From assembly GCA_019095985.1 (NCBI GenBank), contig CM032659.1, positions 23,949,046 through 24,013,045 of the forward strand: 64,000 nt of DNA. The letters are read 5' to 3'. The DNA is from Streblospio benedicti (lineage: Eukaryota > Annelida > Polychaeta > Spionida > Spionidae). The notes under the pieces are model-generated. The model worked only from the letters and a program-made list of their open reading frames with translations, was not told the origin of the DNA and made no database searches. Numbering within the stretch: position 1 is the first letter of the stretch; every line of letters starts with the position of its first letter. Shown piece by piece: positions 1-11,460 of the stretch. The translations under genes were made by a program, and so were the position numbers.

Positions 1-390
1 TTCTCATGCTTACCCTGAAACTCTTTTGATCTATGCAATAATGAGTGAACAGCAATTTCCGTTTGTCTGACGATAATTAAAAGTTATCTTTAGAATCAAC
101 GGGCTGCACCATATGAAGGCACAAACCGTGTCATTCGAAATTATTTTGAAAACTGTAATGCCAGCGTGGGAAATAAGACCATAGGTGTGCCGTGGACTGG
201 CAAAGTAAGATCTAATCTTTGAAGCACATTGACTTATTACACCTAGTATGTAAACGGCTCATGATTCCTGTGCGAGAGTACCCGGCTTTGGCCCCACGGA
301 AGTCCTGCATCTGCGAGCCATAGCACATATATACACACAGTGTCAATGTGTACGTAAGAAACATGCAAACTCTGAAACCAACTTGTGCAG

Positions 391-760
391 TTTTACACTT
401 CTCTCTCTCTCTCACGTCTTTTTAGCAAGCATATTTCTACCAACGATAGATATAGCTGAAGACAGGTTTTACAACCCTAAGCTTCCATTTGACTATATCC
501 AGTGGCCCTGGCGGGACTCGAACTCACGACCCCAAGGTTGTGAGACCAGAATGATACCATCATCCCAAGCAGCGAGCTGTTAAAAGGTTACACGGTTGAA
601 CCGTTGTCTCCGTAACCCCCAGCTTACATACTTGGTCTGTTATCATCTCAACCCAGAGGTCGTGGGTTCGAATCCCACATGAGGACGAAATTTTGGGAAG
701 GTCTTATTAGCATTTTTAGTGCTATTGTGCAGGTTTGCTAGTTCCCTTTCAGACCCGTAT
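391..760. repeat. SINE-like repeat with two opposed tRNA-like heads, copy 1
   Basis: Two tRNA T-arm/B-box sequences face opposite ways. On the minus strand GTGAGTTCGAGTC (about 508-526) follows a stretch like the anticodon arm of a tRNA-Met (TGGTCTCACAACC). On the plus strand GTGGGTTCGAATCCCAC lies at about 662-678. The same order of blocks (CT-rich run, GCAAGC, ATAGCTGAAGACA, GGGACTCGAACTCACGACC, CATCCCAAGCAGC, GTGGGTTCGAAT, AAATTTTGGGA) recurs three times at 32.6-33.6 kb, so this is a dispersed family and not a tRNA gene. No intact cloverleaf can be drawn. Confidence 0.7.
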
Positions 761-881
761 ACAGTTGAACGTGGTACAAGTTGCATCGATATCACTTAGC
801 GATGTAAATGTTGCGTATGTTCTATCATCTATCACTAGAGATTTCTTAGCATCTGGATATTCATCATAGTAAAAAAAATAT

Positions 882-1067
882 AAAATCCTTACGCAGATGC
901 TTCTTTTAAACGAAGACGTTTCGGAGGACATTCCTCCTTCATCAGTTTCTGGTGGCAAAGTGCGACTGTTGTCATTGTGCACCTTGCGCTTGCGTTGAGA
1001 AACTGATGAAGGAGAAATGTCCTCCGAAACGTCTTCGTTTAAAAGAAGCATCTGAGTAAGGATTTTA
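882..1067. mobile_element. Foldback element with two outward-facing hammerhead ribozyme-like cores
   Basis: About 70-bp arms (882-950 and 998-1067) are nearly perfect reverse complements around a loop of about 47 bp. Each arm holds a hammerhead-type core reading outward from the loop. On the plus strand CTGATGA is at 1003-1009, GAAAC at 1026-1030 and GTC at 1031-1033. On the minus strand the core runs 945 to 915, with stem II GGAGGA/TCCTCC closed by a 3-nt loop. The upstream words TTTCTTAGCATCTGGAT recur at 19.8 kb beside a decayed relative. Hammerheads of this short-stem-III form are known from Penelope-like retroelements and retrozymes; I infer, but cannot show, that this is a terminal piece of such an element. 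Confidence 0.7.
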
Positions 1068-1230
1068 TCCTTTCTTTACTATATTCATTGTTGTTTTGAT
1101 TATTTTCTTCAAATATTGAATTTAGCTTACAAAAAATTATGTTCATTTCGCATTTATTCCACTTTCCATCTATTTGCTTATAAGCAGGCAAAACAGACAT
1201 AACATAACATGTCTTCGATTTTGATTGATA

Positions 1231-1409
1231 TACAGTAGAACATCCAAGTAAGACCACGTCTATAATGAGATCACCTCTATAATAAGACCACCTTCCTCGG
1301 TCCCAATCCTTCAAATTGATTCCAATGTGAACCTCATATAGAGACCACCTCTCCATTGAGGCCACTAAGTGGGTCCCACAAGTAATCTTAATAGAGAGGT
1401 TCTTCTGTA
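1231..1409. mobile_element. TA-flanked MITE, ACAGTAGAAC family, copy 1
   Basis: A 179-bp element that begins TACAGTAGAACATCCAAG and ends GAGAGGTTCTTCTGTA, an imperfect terminal inverted repeat with TA at both tips. The interior is rich in AAGACCACC and its complement. It has no coding capacity. The TIR style and TA target suggest Tc1/mariner/pogo-type mobilisation; this is inference from ends only. Confidence 0.65.
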
Positions 1410-2059
1410 CACGTAGATTAGTTCTACTGTGTTCCACAAGGCCGATAATATTCAAGGTGGTCCAAACCACACTCCACACTTGTTACATATACCACCAAGG
1501 GTCACGTTTGAGGTTAACTAACCCATTCATGATTCTTAACCTTGTTTTGTGCTTTTTGTTCCCTTCTTAAAATGGTATTAGGTTTCCATTAACCTTCAGG
1601 GTAAAATTACATGAAAGGATGACTAAGAAATTTATTGTTGCAATGCACATTGTAGCCATTGTTTAATTAAATCCTGTTTCAATATATATCTAGTGATATA
1701 TTGGGGAGTGAGGAAATGCAGGTACAGGTCATCATGGCAAAAAATAATTTCCTTAATTAATGTTTTGCTATTTTATAGAAACTCTGAAACGCTTGATGGA
1801 CCTATATTGCTGTCTCTTGAAACGTAACTGTCAGTATGTTCGTTTTAAAAGGGTCTTTAGTGTATAAATACTATAACAGACACCTATAAAACTTACAATA
1901 GCAACTATTGTGTATATATGTTCCGGTGTATTAGGATCATTGGTCCACGGCAACCAATTGAGAGCCTTGCATTCGGGGTAACAACTGGTGTTATTATCAT
2001 GTCCGCTAACGTGACCTATTTATCATGTAGTTCACAATGAGGTGAGATATTCATAGTAA

Positions 2060-2222
2060 TACAGTAGAACCTTTCTATTAAGACCACCTTGGAACCGGTG
2101 GTCGCAATAGAGAGATGGTCTTCGTAGTTTTATGACGGTTTTGGACCGTACCGTGAAAAGTGGTCTTATTATATAGAGATGGTCTTATTTTAGAGGTGGT
2201 GTTAATTGGAGGTTATACTGTA
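2060..2222. mobile_element. TA-flanked MITE, ACAGTAGAAC family, copy 2
   Basis: A 163-bp member of the family also seen at 1231. It begins TACAGTAGAACCTTTCT, followed by AAGACCACC, and ends GAGGTTATACTGTA. The inner part repeats GGTCTTATT and AGAGATGGTCTT, so most of the element can fold on itself. Confidence 0.7.
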
Positions 2223-5200
2223 TTTCATTGTGAGCTTGCCTAAACCGTAAGCAACAATCATTCACATTCTAAAAACAATGTGTTATGATTTCAGACACAT
2301 CAAGGCCGCCTACGAAATAGGTTGGCAGGAAAAAAATGTAACCTCGACGGGGAACAAAAAGAGTACAGTATAATATACATGTGATATAGGTGGTTTTAAC
2401 TTCCTATTAAAAGTCACATATATAGAGGGACGGCATCTATTTTAGGGGACTTCAAGCCATAATGATATGCGTTTTAACATGGTGTACTTTGGGGTAGTTG
2501 GGGGGGGGGGGTCAGTGTTACATCAGTTGGTTTTGTTTGTGTTCTCTTGTTTTGTGGAACTGTCATCGACTTGGGACCCAGAACTCGCAGTGGGCACCCA
2601 CGTAACCCCGCCCATCTTGGAATAGTTAAGAATCCAGCAATCTGGCTTTAGTTTAGTGTGTATAGTATAGTAAGTGCAATAGTAAGTGCATGTACACATG
2701 TACTTCATGCATACTTGCATTGCTAGAATTGCCGATGTGATTTTATGGTTGTGAATGGCAAGGGGCAAAATATATGCAAGTAACTGCATGAGAATATCGT
2801 TAAAACAGCAAGACCAATTATCGTTAATTATGGGTGTTTTACAAAAATGCAGTGATTTACAGCATCTTTTACCCTCTTTTCATTTTGGATATAAATGTTT
2901 CCTAGTTCATTGAGGACATATTAAGGTAACTTAACTTTTATTATATTTAGACAGCAAACGTGAGAAAGAAAAGTCTACCTAGTTGATAGATGCTTTATTG
3001 GTGAAGTGTGGCCAAGTGTCCCCGTGTGCAGTAATATTAACACTTGGTAAGTTTAAAGATGGGGTTGATTCGTTCCCACGGCCTAAAAGCTTTGTTTTGC
3101 GTACACTTGGCCTGGCATGAATACAGCAAAGAATGTTATGCTCATCATTGACCACTTGTATTGGTCAGTACGGTTCACTTATACAAGACCTTGGAATCGG
3201 GAGAGTACTCGAGGTGACGTGACGTTATTAAATTAAACGTGTGTGTAAATGGACAACCTTGTAACTAATTCCAGGAATATCCCATAACACAGGCTCCACT
3301 GTATTGAATATTTCAAGTCCTAGAAAGGGTCGTTATGAACCGTGTTGGGGGCACAATCATAAGCATTTATCTCAGACCATAAGAGATGAATATGACATGC
3401 CGGAAATGAACAAGAGCCTTTAAACCCCATCCAATAAGAGGTGTCTCCATGATGCTAATTATGGGAACATCATCCTCAAATACATGTCATGATACAGTGT
3501 AGGAACTTTTTAATACAATATGATCAATGAATTTGAAAGTATAAAACCGATCATTTAATTTCCAAATACAGGTATCTGATCAAGCTATCTATGGTGCGTT
3601 GCATTGTAAGGCAAACACATCCAAACCAGTTTGCCATTATTGTATTCATAATATAATGTGGTTTGACAGTCTGATGTTTATTATGGGTTTGACAACCATT
3701 ATCATCTCTCGCACGAATGATAATATCCCTATACAAAAAGCAAGGAATAAAAGAACTTCCGTTGGATACATGTATTATAATCATCCAATTGACAATGCCT
3801 TTGTTGGGCGTATAAGAAGACATCTATTGTTGTTTGATAGAGTGTTGGAAATTGAAATCATGAAAGTTGAAGAAGATAAACAACATGTCCTAGAGAGGCT
3901 AACAGGGATTAGACATAGACTGTGTTGGTGTGTTTCGAATATGACTAAATAGGCATAAGTTAATGTACGAAGCTCATCTTCATGGCTATTATTACAAAAC
4001 AAAAGTACGCACATGTATCCACACACCTGAGTGGGGCATACGCCCATATAGTCAGAAAACATATCCCTAATTTTCATAACGTAAACACAAATTTTAATAT
4101 ACACGTGTCAAAGGTAATATGATGGACAGGACATCACTTTATTTATTCATTGCTCTGCTTTTTGAAAAGTATCGACTGTTACTTTATCTCGAGCAAAACG
4201 AATTATGACCATTCATATAATCAATCATTTCGTGTGATGTTTTAAACTTTATATAGTCCTCATTATCAAATGGAAAAATGTATACCTTTCAAAATTAGTG
4301 ATATTGCAACAAGTACACTATACATGTACATGCATACACTGTTGAAGTTAGCACCAAGCACCACAATTATACTTTTGCTGCCCCTGTAGTAATAAAACGG
4401 TAAAACTGCATGAGAACTGTAAAAGTCAAAAGTTAGGAAAATTTATAGCCAGCCATGAAAACGTTGCAAATAGAAAGCCCTTTGTCAGCGTGACTGTAAA
4501 GAATTTCCCTGATTTAAAAACTACCCTTTTTATCACTTGGTTGTTTTGTTTTCATAAAAAATAGTAGGACCTTGAAATAAGAAACAAGTACTTGAAATTT
4601 CTTCCACATGTCATCATAATGATACCGATTGTTTGTAACACGTATGTAAAAATCGTGTATAAAACGAGCACGGTATGACTAATGCACATTTTCTTGCAAT
4701 GTTTTACCGAACATAGTGAATGTGTGTGTGGGGGGGGGAGGGGGGCATTTAAAAACAAACACGCACGCACAAAAAACAAGCAAAAACAAAAAACAAACAA
4801 AAAAATCATCGTGCAGGCACTTGTCCCACCCTGCCCGGCGCTATCGGGATGTGTATCATTTCCCCAGTATTTAAACGGTGTCAAGTGTGCAATCGACGGC
4901 CACCTATCAGTCCAGGCCACTTGTGTTGCAATACTACAATACCATTTTGTTCTGACGACAGTTCATTCTTTACTGGCAAAATGTTAGTGTATTATAGTTA
5001 AATTTTCACGAAAAAAAAACAACATCTAAATGTGAATGGCTGTGATACGGTGCCATGATATGGAAACTGTTTCAGCGTCCATATGCCACACATTGTGTAC
5101 TAATGCATATTTCACATTTAGAACTAATTGTAAGAATGCAGTAGTAGAACGACTTTCTTGTTTTCGTCACTGCAACCCAGATAGTGGAAAATTCCATGGG

Positions 5201-5862
5201 TATCTGACACGCTCTATTCAAGCTACATGAGATTGTGCACCTGGCGACTCTTACAATTACTATCTTAGATAATTGTCTTTGAAAGCATATCGTGCATAGG
5301 ACAACTTTTTATATTTGCTGATACATGTGCATACAGGTTGGGATCATTCTGGAAGCAAACTTACTTACTAAGTGTTACCTTCATTCACGAGTCGGTTGAA
5401 AAATGTCTTCTGTAGTTTTAATCCATAAAAATACACGATTTGTTCAATGAAGAAGATCTTTGAAAAACAGGTACATGTTTTGTTAGAAAATATGCACTGA
5501 CTAGTTTACATGAAACAATTGGCAATATATTTGTCTGGCGTTCTGTTGATTTCAAACAAAATATAGCCACATCAAGATATACGTGGATAGGTAGCGAAGC
5601 GTTCAGATGTAGACTAGTCAAAGGTAGGCTAAAATGCACTTGTAAAAAGGTGCCTTTTAAATTTATTGGTCTTCTTTGTTGTCAAAGAAGTTAACGGATA
5701 TGTCTGCTAACTTCACTACAGGCAGGTCACACGCGCGTAGGCACTCTTGGTACCCGTTGTTGTCATTTGGCGGGTGGGTTACGGATGGTGTAGCCCATAC
5801 ATCTACCAGACTCCTGGAATGCAACAGCCGATCAGGTGCTTAAACACCTGAGCACCCGATGT
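2223..5862. other. Intergenic stretch, no supported gene
   Basis: AT-rich sequence without a recognisable gene. It has a G run at about 2500-2511 and a mixed G run at 4728-4746. A frame at 3599-3952 (plus) is open for 117 codons and ends in a charged, helix-like segment, but it matches no family I recognise and shows no splice or start context. I see no RNA gene. Confidence 0.4.
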
Positions 5863-6001
5863 CCTCTCTCCACTTATTTTTTATACTTATACTCCTCCAA
5901 AACAGGAGACTGGAAGCAAGAGTGGCCATCGGCAAAGCCTCGAGATGGCCAGGGGTCTTGAGGCCAAGAGTATAAGTATAAAAAAAATAAGTGGAGAGAG
6001 G
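5863..6001. repeat. Short foldback with 34-bp arms
   Basis: CCTCTCTCCACTTATT followed by TATACTTATACTC at 5863-5896 is repeated as its reverse complement at 5968-6001. The centre contains GGTCTTGAGGCCAAG, which recurs directly just past the right arm. It looks like a small non-autonomous foldback or a rearranged duplication. Confidence 0.6.
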
Positions 6002-6439
6002 TCTTGAGGCCAAGGGTGCACGTACCCCGTAGTTGTTTGGTCATCGTCGGTTTCACGACTTTATACTTTACACTATCCTTACCTGTCCATGTATCGTATT
6101 CACTCCGTATATAACCGTGAGATATGACGATGTGGTTTGATACTCTTTATGCACGGGGGGGGGGCTGTAGGTGGGATAGAGAAGATTCCTAATGGCCAGG
6201 GAGATCTTACGAGTGACTTCATGGGCGCTAAACGTGTGAGCTTTAGTGGACTAAGTGTTCTAATGGCCCTCAATATTCATCCTACGCACTTCATGGAGCT
6301 TCTACAGGGCAATAAACACGAATTTATTCAATGCTTGGGACCTAACCATGTGTTAAGGTAAAGCTACACAGGAAAGACGTCATACATAGACTAGGTGTTT
6401 GTGTGTATATTAAGTAGTGTGACAGTGTTGACGTTCAGC

Positions 6440-7608
6440 GTACTGATGTACTGAAGTGATCAAATGTCATGACGTATGTCCATACGTCGGACCGTTTTGT
6501 AAATATAGTACTCTGATAAACAAGAAATTTTAAGCTCCAGATCAAAAAAAAAAAATTACTGAACACGCAGTGTTTAATACAGTTTCATGGCCCCCAGGCA
6601 GGAATGGTCTGTCATGGACTCCTTACTTCATGTACTGAAGTGATTCTGCGGACGTTCTGGGTTCGTCATGGCAATGTCGATACGTCGGATTTTTTAACTT
6701 TTCAGACAAAAGCGCCGGTGCTGTATCGGCCCAAACATGGAAGGTCATTTACCATGCTAAAGTGATACGATAAATTTCTTGAGTTTGAAGCAAAAAAAAT
6801 GTCATAGCCCGTAGGTTAAATCTTTTTTTTTTGGTAGAGAGTTTGCAAAATCAACTTTTAAATATCATTTCGTCAAGGGGCCATAGCATGCATAGTCCCC
6901 TGGCCACGTAGTGGAGATGGTTATACCTGAGCGTTCTGAATCAGTTTTTTACACAAGACAGATTCTGAGTGAAAAACTGTTTGTTTGTTTGCAATTTTTT
7001 TTTCTTAATAGAGGTGTTATATCGTTACATATAAAAGTTTTTTAAATATGTTGTTTGAGATCCCCCAACAATTTGGTAAATATGTTGAAAAAGTTCCAAT
7101 GGCTAAAATGACATTTTTTTTCTGGCCCCATTTACATTCATAAAAACTAATCACCAGTCCTTGTTCGTGACTAGGCCAGTGATTTTCCACTGCAACAATG
7201 ATCTACCATAAAACGATTTAACAAACTTGCAGTGTCATACTAATATGTAAAACATTATATTTTAAATACAAGTAGATCTCACATCTAAGATCCATGTCAC
7301 CATCTAATATTTTTTTTTAGTCATTATTTATGGGGGGAACTATTTTAATCCGGTAATATTCATCCTAAAAAAATAAAAAAAAGCTTCCACGGCAATAAAC
7401 CCGTTGAATGTTAGACTGCTTTAATTTTCAACCATATACTAACATGTACTCATGCTTGCTGAAGAATTTCCTACCGTCATCACGTATGTCAAGTCTGTAG
7501 GAGTGTTTTGATATAAATATAGCATGTGTTGTTATATGATAAACAAGATTAGCAGTGAAGCTGTAGAGGAAGCACAAAATTACTGAAGCAGTTTATTTTC
7601 AGGGGAAG
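6440..7608 (+). repeat. Diverged repeats upstream of the PIWI retrocopy
   Basis: A block with GACGTATGTC, AAATATAG, GATAAACAAGA and AAAATTACTGAA in that order at about 6470-6570 recurs in the same order at about 7473-7595, ending at the retrocopy start. A third partial copy is at about 6635-6700 (ACTGAAGTGATT, CGATACGTCGGA). The rest of 6.4-7.6 kb is AT-rich with short T and A runs. The last bases, TTATTTTCAG, also look like a splice acceptor 6 bases before the ATG. Confidence 0.45.
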
Positions 7609-10245
7609 ATGTCCGGCCAAACTGCAAGTGGAAGGGCAAGAGACGTTCTCGAGGTCGTGCACGTGGTGGAAATGGCGATGCAGCACAGGCCTCAAGTGAA
7701 GCTAGAAGGCCTGGGCCGCCAACTCCAGCCCAAACTCAAGCACCACCTCAAGCAGCTGCTGCTGCAGTTCAGGCCGCCGTTGCATCGAAGCCGTCTGGTC
7801 GTGCAATTCATAGAGGTGGCGCTTAAAGGAGGTCCACGCTCCTGGTGCTGATGTGGCAGCTATCGCATCTCGTATGGGAACAATGAACATGACCGAAAGA
7901 AGGCCTGTGGAATTTTTGTTGTGTCGAACCACACACAAGACCAGATCACTGTGAAGATAAGCGTGGCAGTGTTGGGGCTTTTAAAGTGTCTACTAACTAT
8001 TTGAGCTTACCATGGCTCCTGATTTCAACCTGTATCAGTATCACGTGTCCTTTGCTCCGGAAATCGTCAACAAAAGAATGAGGTCCCAAATGGTGAAAGA
8101 ACATAAGGATCTGCTAGGAGAAACAAGAGCATTCGATGGGATGATTCTGTTTCTGCAAATTGCCACAAAATCCTACTGAAGTGTACAGCACCAGGCAGTC
8201 TGATGGAGAAAAGGTGAGGATCACTTTTGCACTTACAAATGAACTACCACCCAACTCTCCAACATGTCTTCAAATGTACAACATCATATTCAGGCGTATT
8301 TTTAGCCATGATTGATTGTCAGCAGATTCAAAGACATTACTATCTCCCGTCTATGGCTGTTACCATACCACAGCACAAGTTGGAAGTGTGGCCAGGATAT
8401 ATTACATCCATTCTGCAGTATGAGAGCAAAGTGTTCCTTATGAGCGACATATCTCACAAAATCTTGAGAACCAATACTGTTCTTGACCAAATGTATGATA
8501 TCTACAATCGAAATCAGAGAGGATTCCATGAAGAATGCACAAAGAAACTAGTTGGGGAGATAGTATTAACACGCTACAACAATAAAACATACCGCATAGA
8601 CGACATTGATTGGGATCTAAATCCCACAAGTACTTTCAAGACAACTGCCAGAAAATTTCAAGGAGGTCCTGGCGCGGAAGTGGATGTGAGCTACATGGAT
8701 TATTACCATACACAGCACAAGATCACAGTGCATGATAAAAACCAGCCTCTGTTAGTCTCAAGGCCAAAGAAGTCTGATATAAGACGCGGTCAAGAGGGTA
8801 ATATTTATCTGTTGCCTGAGCTTTGCACCTTGACTGGATTGGCTGAAGAAGTCCGAAGTGATTTCCAGGTGATGAAGGACATTGGTACCCATACCCGTGT
8901 TGGACCAGATGGTCGTATGAATACACTGAAAAAATTCATTGCTCGCATCAACAGTCAGGAGGATTGTCAAAAAGAGTTGTGTGGTTGGGGCCTTAAATTT
9001 GCCCAAGGGCTATTCATGTTGAATGCGCACCTTGCCACCAGAAAACATTTTACAAGCAGGCACTCAGTACAAATACAGCCCTGCTACTGCTGATTGGGAG
9101 CGAAACATGCGGGGGCAGAAGTTGATCTCCTGTGTTGACCTTGCAAATTGGATGGTTGTCTTCACTCAGAGAGACAAAACGAAGGCTAATGATTTCCTAC
9201 AGAATATGAACAAGGTCTGTCCACCGATGGGAATCAGGGTGGCGCGTCCAAACATGCTGGAGTTGCCTGATGACAACAACAACACATTTTTGCGAGCTAT
9301 TTCCAATGGTGTCAACAATCAGACACAGATGGTGGTCGTGGTTCTGCCTACCAATAGGAAAGATCGCTATGATGCAGTTAAGAAGTACCTATGCATTGAT
9401 CATCCTGTCCCATCACAGTGTGTTGTTGGTCGCACATTGGGTAAGAAAAACTTGATGTCAATTGTTACGAAGATAGCAATTCAAATTAACATTAAATTGG
9501 GTGGACAAGCATGGTCTCTCGAAATCCCCCTGCAGAATGTGATGGTTTGTGGAGTTGACACCTACCATGACAGTCAGGTGAAGGGAAGATCGGTAGCAGC
9601 TCTGGTGTGTAGTTTAAACCGTGCATGCACAAGATATTATTCAAAAATCACATTTCAACATACTCACCAAGAATTATCTGATGGTCTCAGAATTAACCTC
9701 ACAGCAGCCCTCATGAAATACCATGAAGTGAATGGAGCACTGCCAGACAGGATAATCCTCTTCAGAGATGGTGTTGGTGATGGCCAGCTAGAAGCAGTTT
9801 ATGAGCATGAAATTCCCCAGCTGCTGGAGTGTTTCAACCAATTGGGCAGTACAATCCCCGTTGTGGAGTAATTGTTGTCAAGAAGAGGATCAACAGTAGA
9901 TTCTTCTCAAAGCAAGGTGCGGACATTGTTAATCCACCACCAGGTACCATCATTGATTCGGAAGTCACTCGCCCAGAATGGTACGACTTCTATTTGATCA
10001 GCCAATCCGTCAGACAGGGCACAGTAACTCCTACCCATTATAACATTTGCCATGATACTACTGGTCTGAAACCTGATCACTTCCAAAGGCTTACCTACAA
10101 GATGTGTCATTTATATTACAACTGGCCTGGTACTATTAGAGTTCCAGCACCTTGCCAGTATGCCCACAAGCTGGCATTCCTGGTTGGCCAATCTTTGCAT
10201 AGGGATCCTGCACCAGAATTGGCAGATAAACTCTACTTTTTGTAA
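7609..10245 (+). pseudogene. PIWI-clade Argonaute, intronless retrocopy with frame changes
   Basis: Source genes of this family bind piRNAs and slice transposon RNA in germ-line cells. Reading across frames, homology to PIWIL1-type proteins runs end to end over about 880 codons: an RG-rich N-terminus (about 7640-7680), the PAZ region (about 8020-8650), MID, and a PIWI domain ending in the family C-terminus LADKLYFL. The longest clean pieces are 8227-9093, 9023-9871 and 9829-10245. Slicer residues are visible: GVDTYHD, the QELSDGL glutamate, FRDGVGDGQL and the histidine of [10 protein letters not shown]. No intron interrupts 2.6 kb, unlike normal multi-exon piwi genes. Frame changes fall near 7645, 7825, 7930, 8015, 8150, 8290, 9020 and 9850. 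Spliced neighbours read cleanly, so these are probably real and not sequencing error. I infer a fairly young processed pseudogene; no clear poly-A tract or target duplication was seen. Confidence 0.88.
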
Positions 10246-11460
10246 GACGAGTTAAAAAAGGATGAACTGACTGACTGAAATGATTCAGGAATACATGTAT
10301 CTGTTTTGTGTATGGTCGACCTATATGCAAGTTGTTTTCTTGGATGGATTTTATTATACTTTTACATTGAATGTAATTCCAATGATGAAATCCTTGTAAT
10401 AATAATAATAATTTATTTTTATAGTGTCTTAAGAATTACATAACATCATATTAATTGAAATTTCCAAATAGTAAAACATATTTAAATCATAAGACATAAC
10501 AACTTTATCATATATAGCAGTTTAAAACAAATAAGGTAAACCCAAGTAAAATAATGTAAAAGTTACGTGTGTTAAGTATTAAAAGTGCATATACAAATTA
10601 CTTAAGATGATTGTATCACATTGTATATTAAACAAATGCATTTGTAAACAAATGAGTTTTCAGTTGTTTCTTAAAATCGTCAATGTCATTGCATAATCTC
10701 AAGTTTTCAGGCAACTTATTCCACAACAAAATATAGAATTAACACTGTGGTTGAATAATTATTTGATATGATTTGATTTTTTTTTTTAAATTTATTTATT
10801 TTGCCATATTTACAAATAAAATTTACCATATGAAATACACACAATTAACAACTATTTTAAAAACATTAGAATATTTAAAATTACAGTAATAGATGGCAGG
10901 GGTGGAAAAAAGGTGATTACTTATCAGGTTCCACCCCATGTCTATGTTCTTATCACAGTTTAACTATTCATAGTATACTTTAAACAATATCTAAACATTT
11001 TGTGTAATATACTAAGTGTTATAATGCAATTTAAGAAAAAAAAGAAAGCAATTATAAAATACATGCTTTTAATTACATGTTAAGTTAATCAATCATATGT
11101 TTCTATACAATAATTCGTGAATAGATATTTATATGTTACATACGTTTTGGCTGCTTTGATATTATTTGGTAAAACTTTCCAAATATTAGCACATGCATAT
11201 TGGAATGTACTCTTAAAATAGTTAGTATTAATTTTACATGTGATTCTAAAATCATTTTTGTGTCGTGTATTATGGGAATGAACATCGGTACCTTTACATA
11301 TAGTTGCCCACGAGACAATTGGTAAATCACCTATTGTTAGCTTGAATACAATGGCACGAATCTTAAATTTATATACATCTCACAATGTTCTAACATACAT
11401 ATGAAAATGAAAAAAGTGATGTAGTAGTTTTTCATATATACCTTTACCTTAACTACTAGT
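10246..11460. repeat. Old dispersed repeats downstream of the PIWI retrocopy
   Basis: From about 10399 the sequence begins AATAATAATAATAATTTATT and continues with phrases such as AAATGAGTTTTCAGTTG and CAACTTATTCCACA. This layout is typical of a widespread degraded invertebrate repeat with an ATA-rich end. A second AT-rich repeat starts near 10780 and includes GGCAGGGGTGGAA and TTCCACCCCATG. No coding frame survives. Confidence 0.4.

Noticed and set aside
657-690. Possible tRNA gene from GTGGGTTCGAATCCCAC
   Set aside because: No acceptor stem or anticodon arm fits, and the same block recurs in a SINE family at 32.6-33.6 kb.
3599-3952. 117-codon plus-strand frame with a charged C-terminal helix
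   Set aside because: No family resemblance, no splice partners, isolated in AT-rich DNA.
7609-10245. Reading the PIWI frame changes as very short introns
   Set aside because: Frame changes are indel-sized, lack GT/AG pairs, and the homology runs straight through them.
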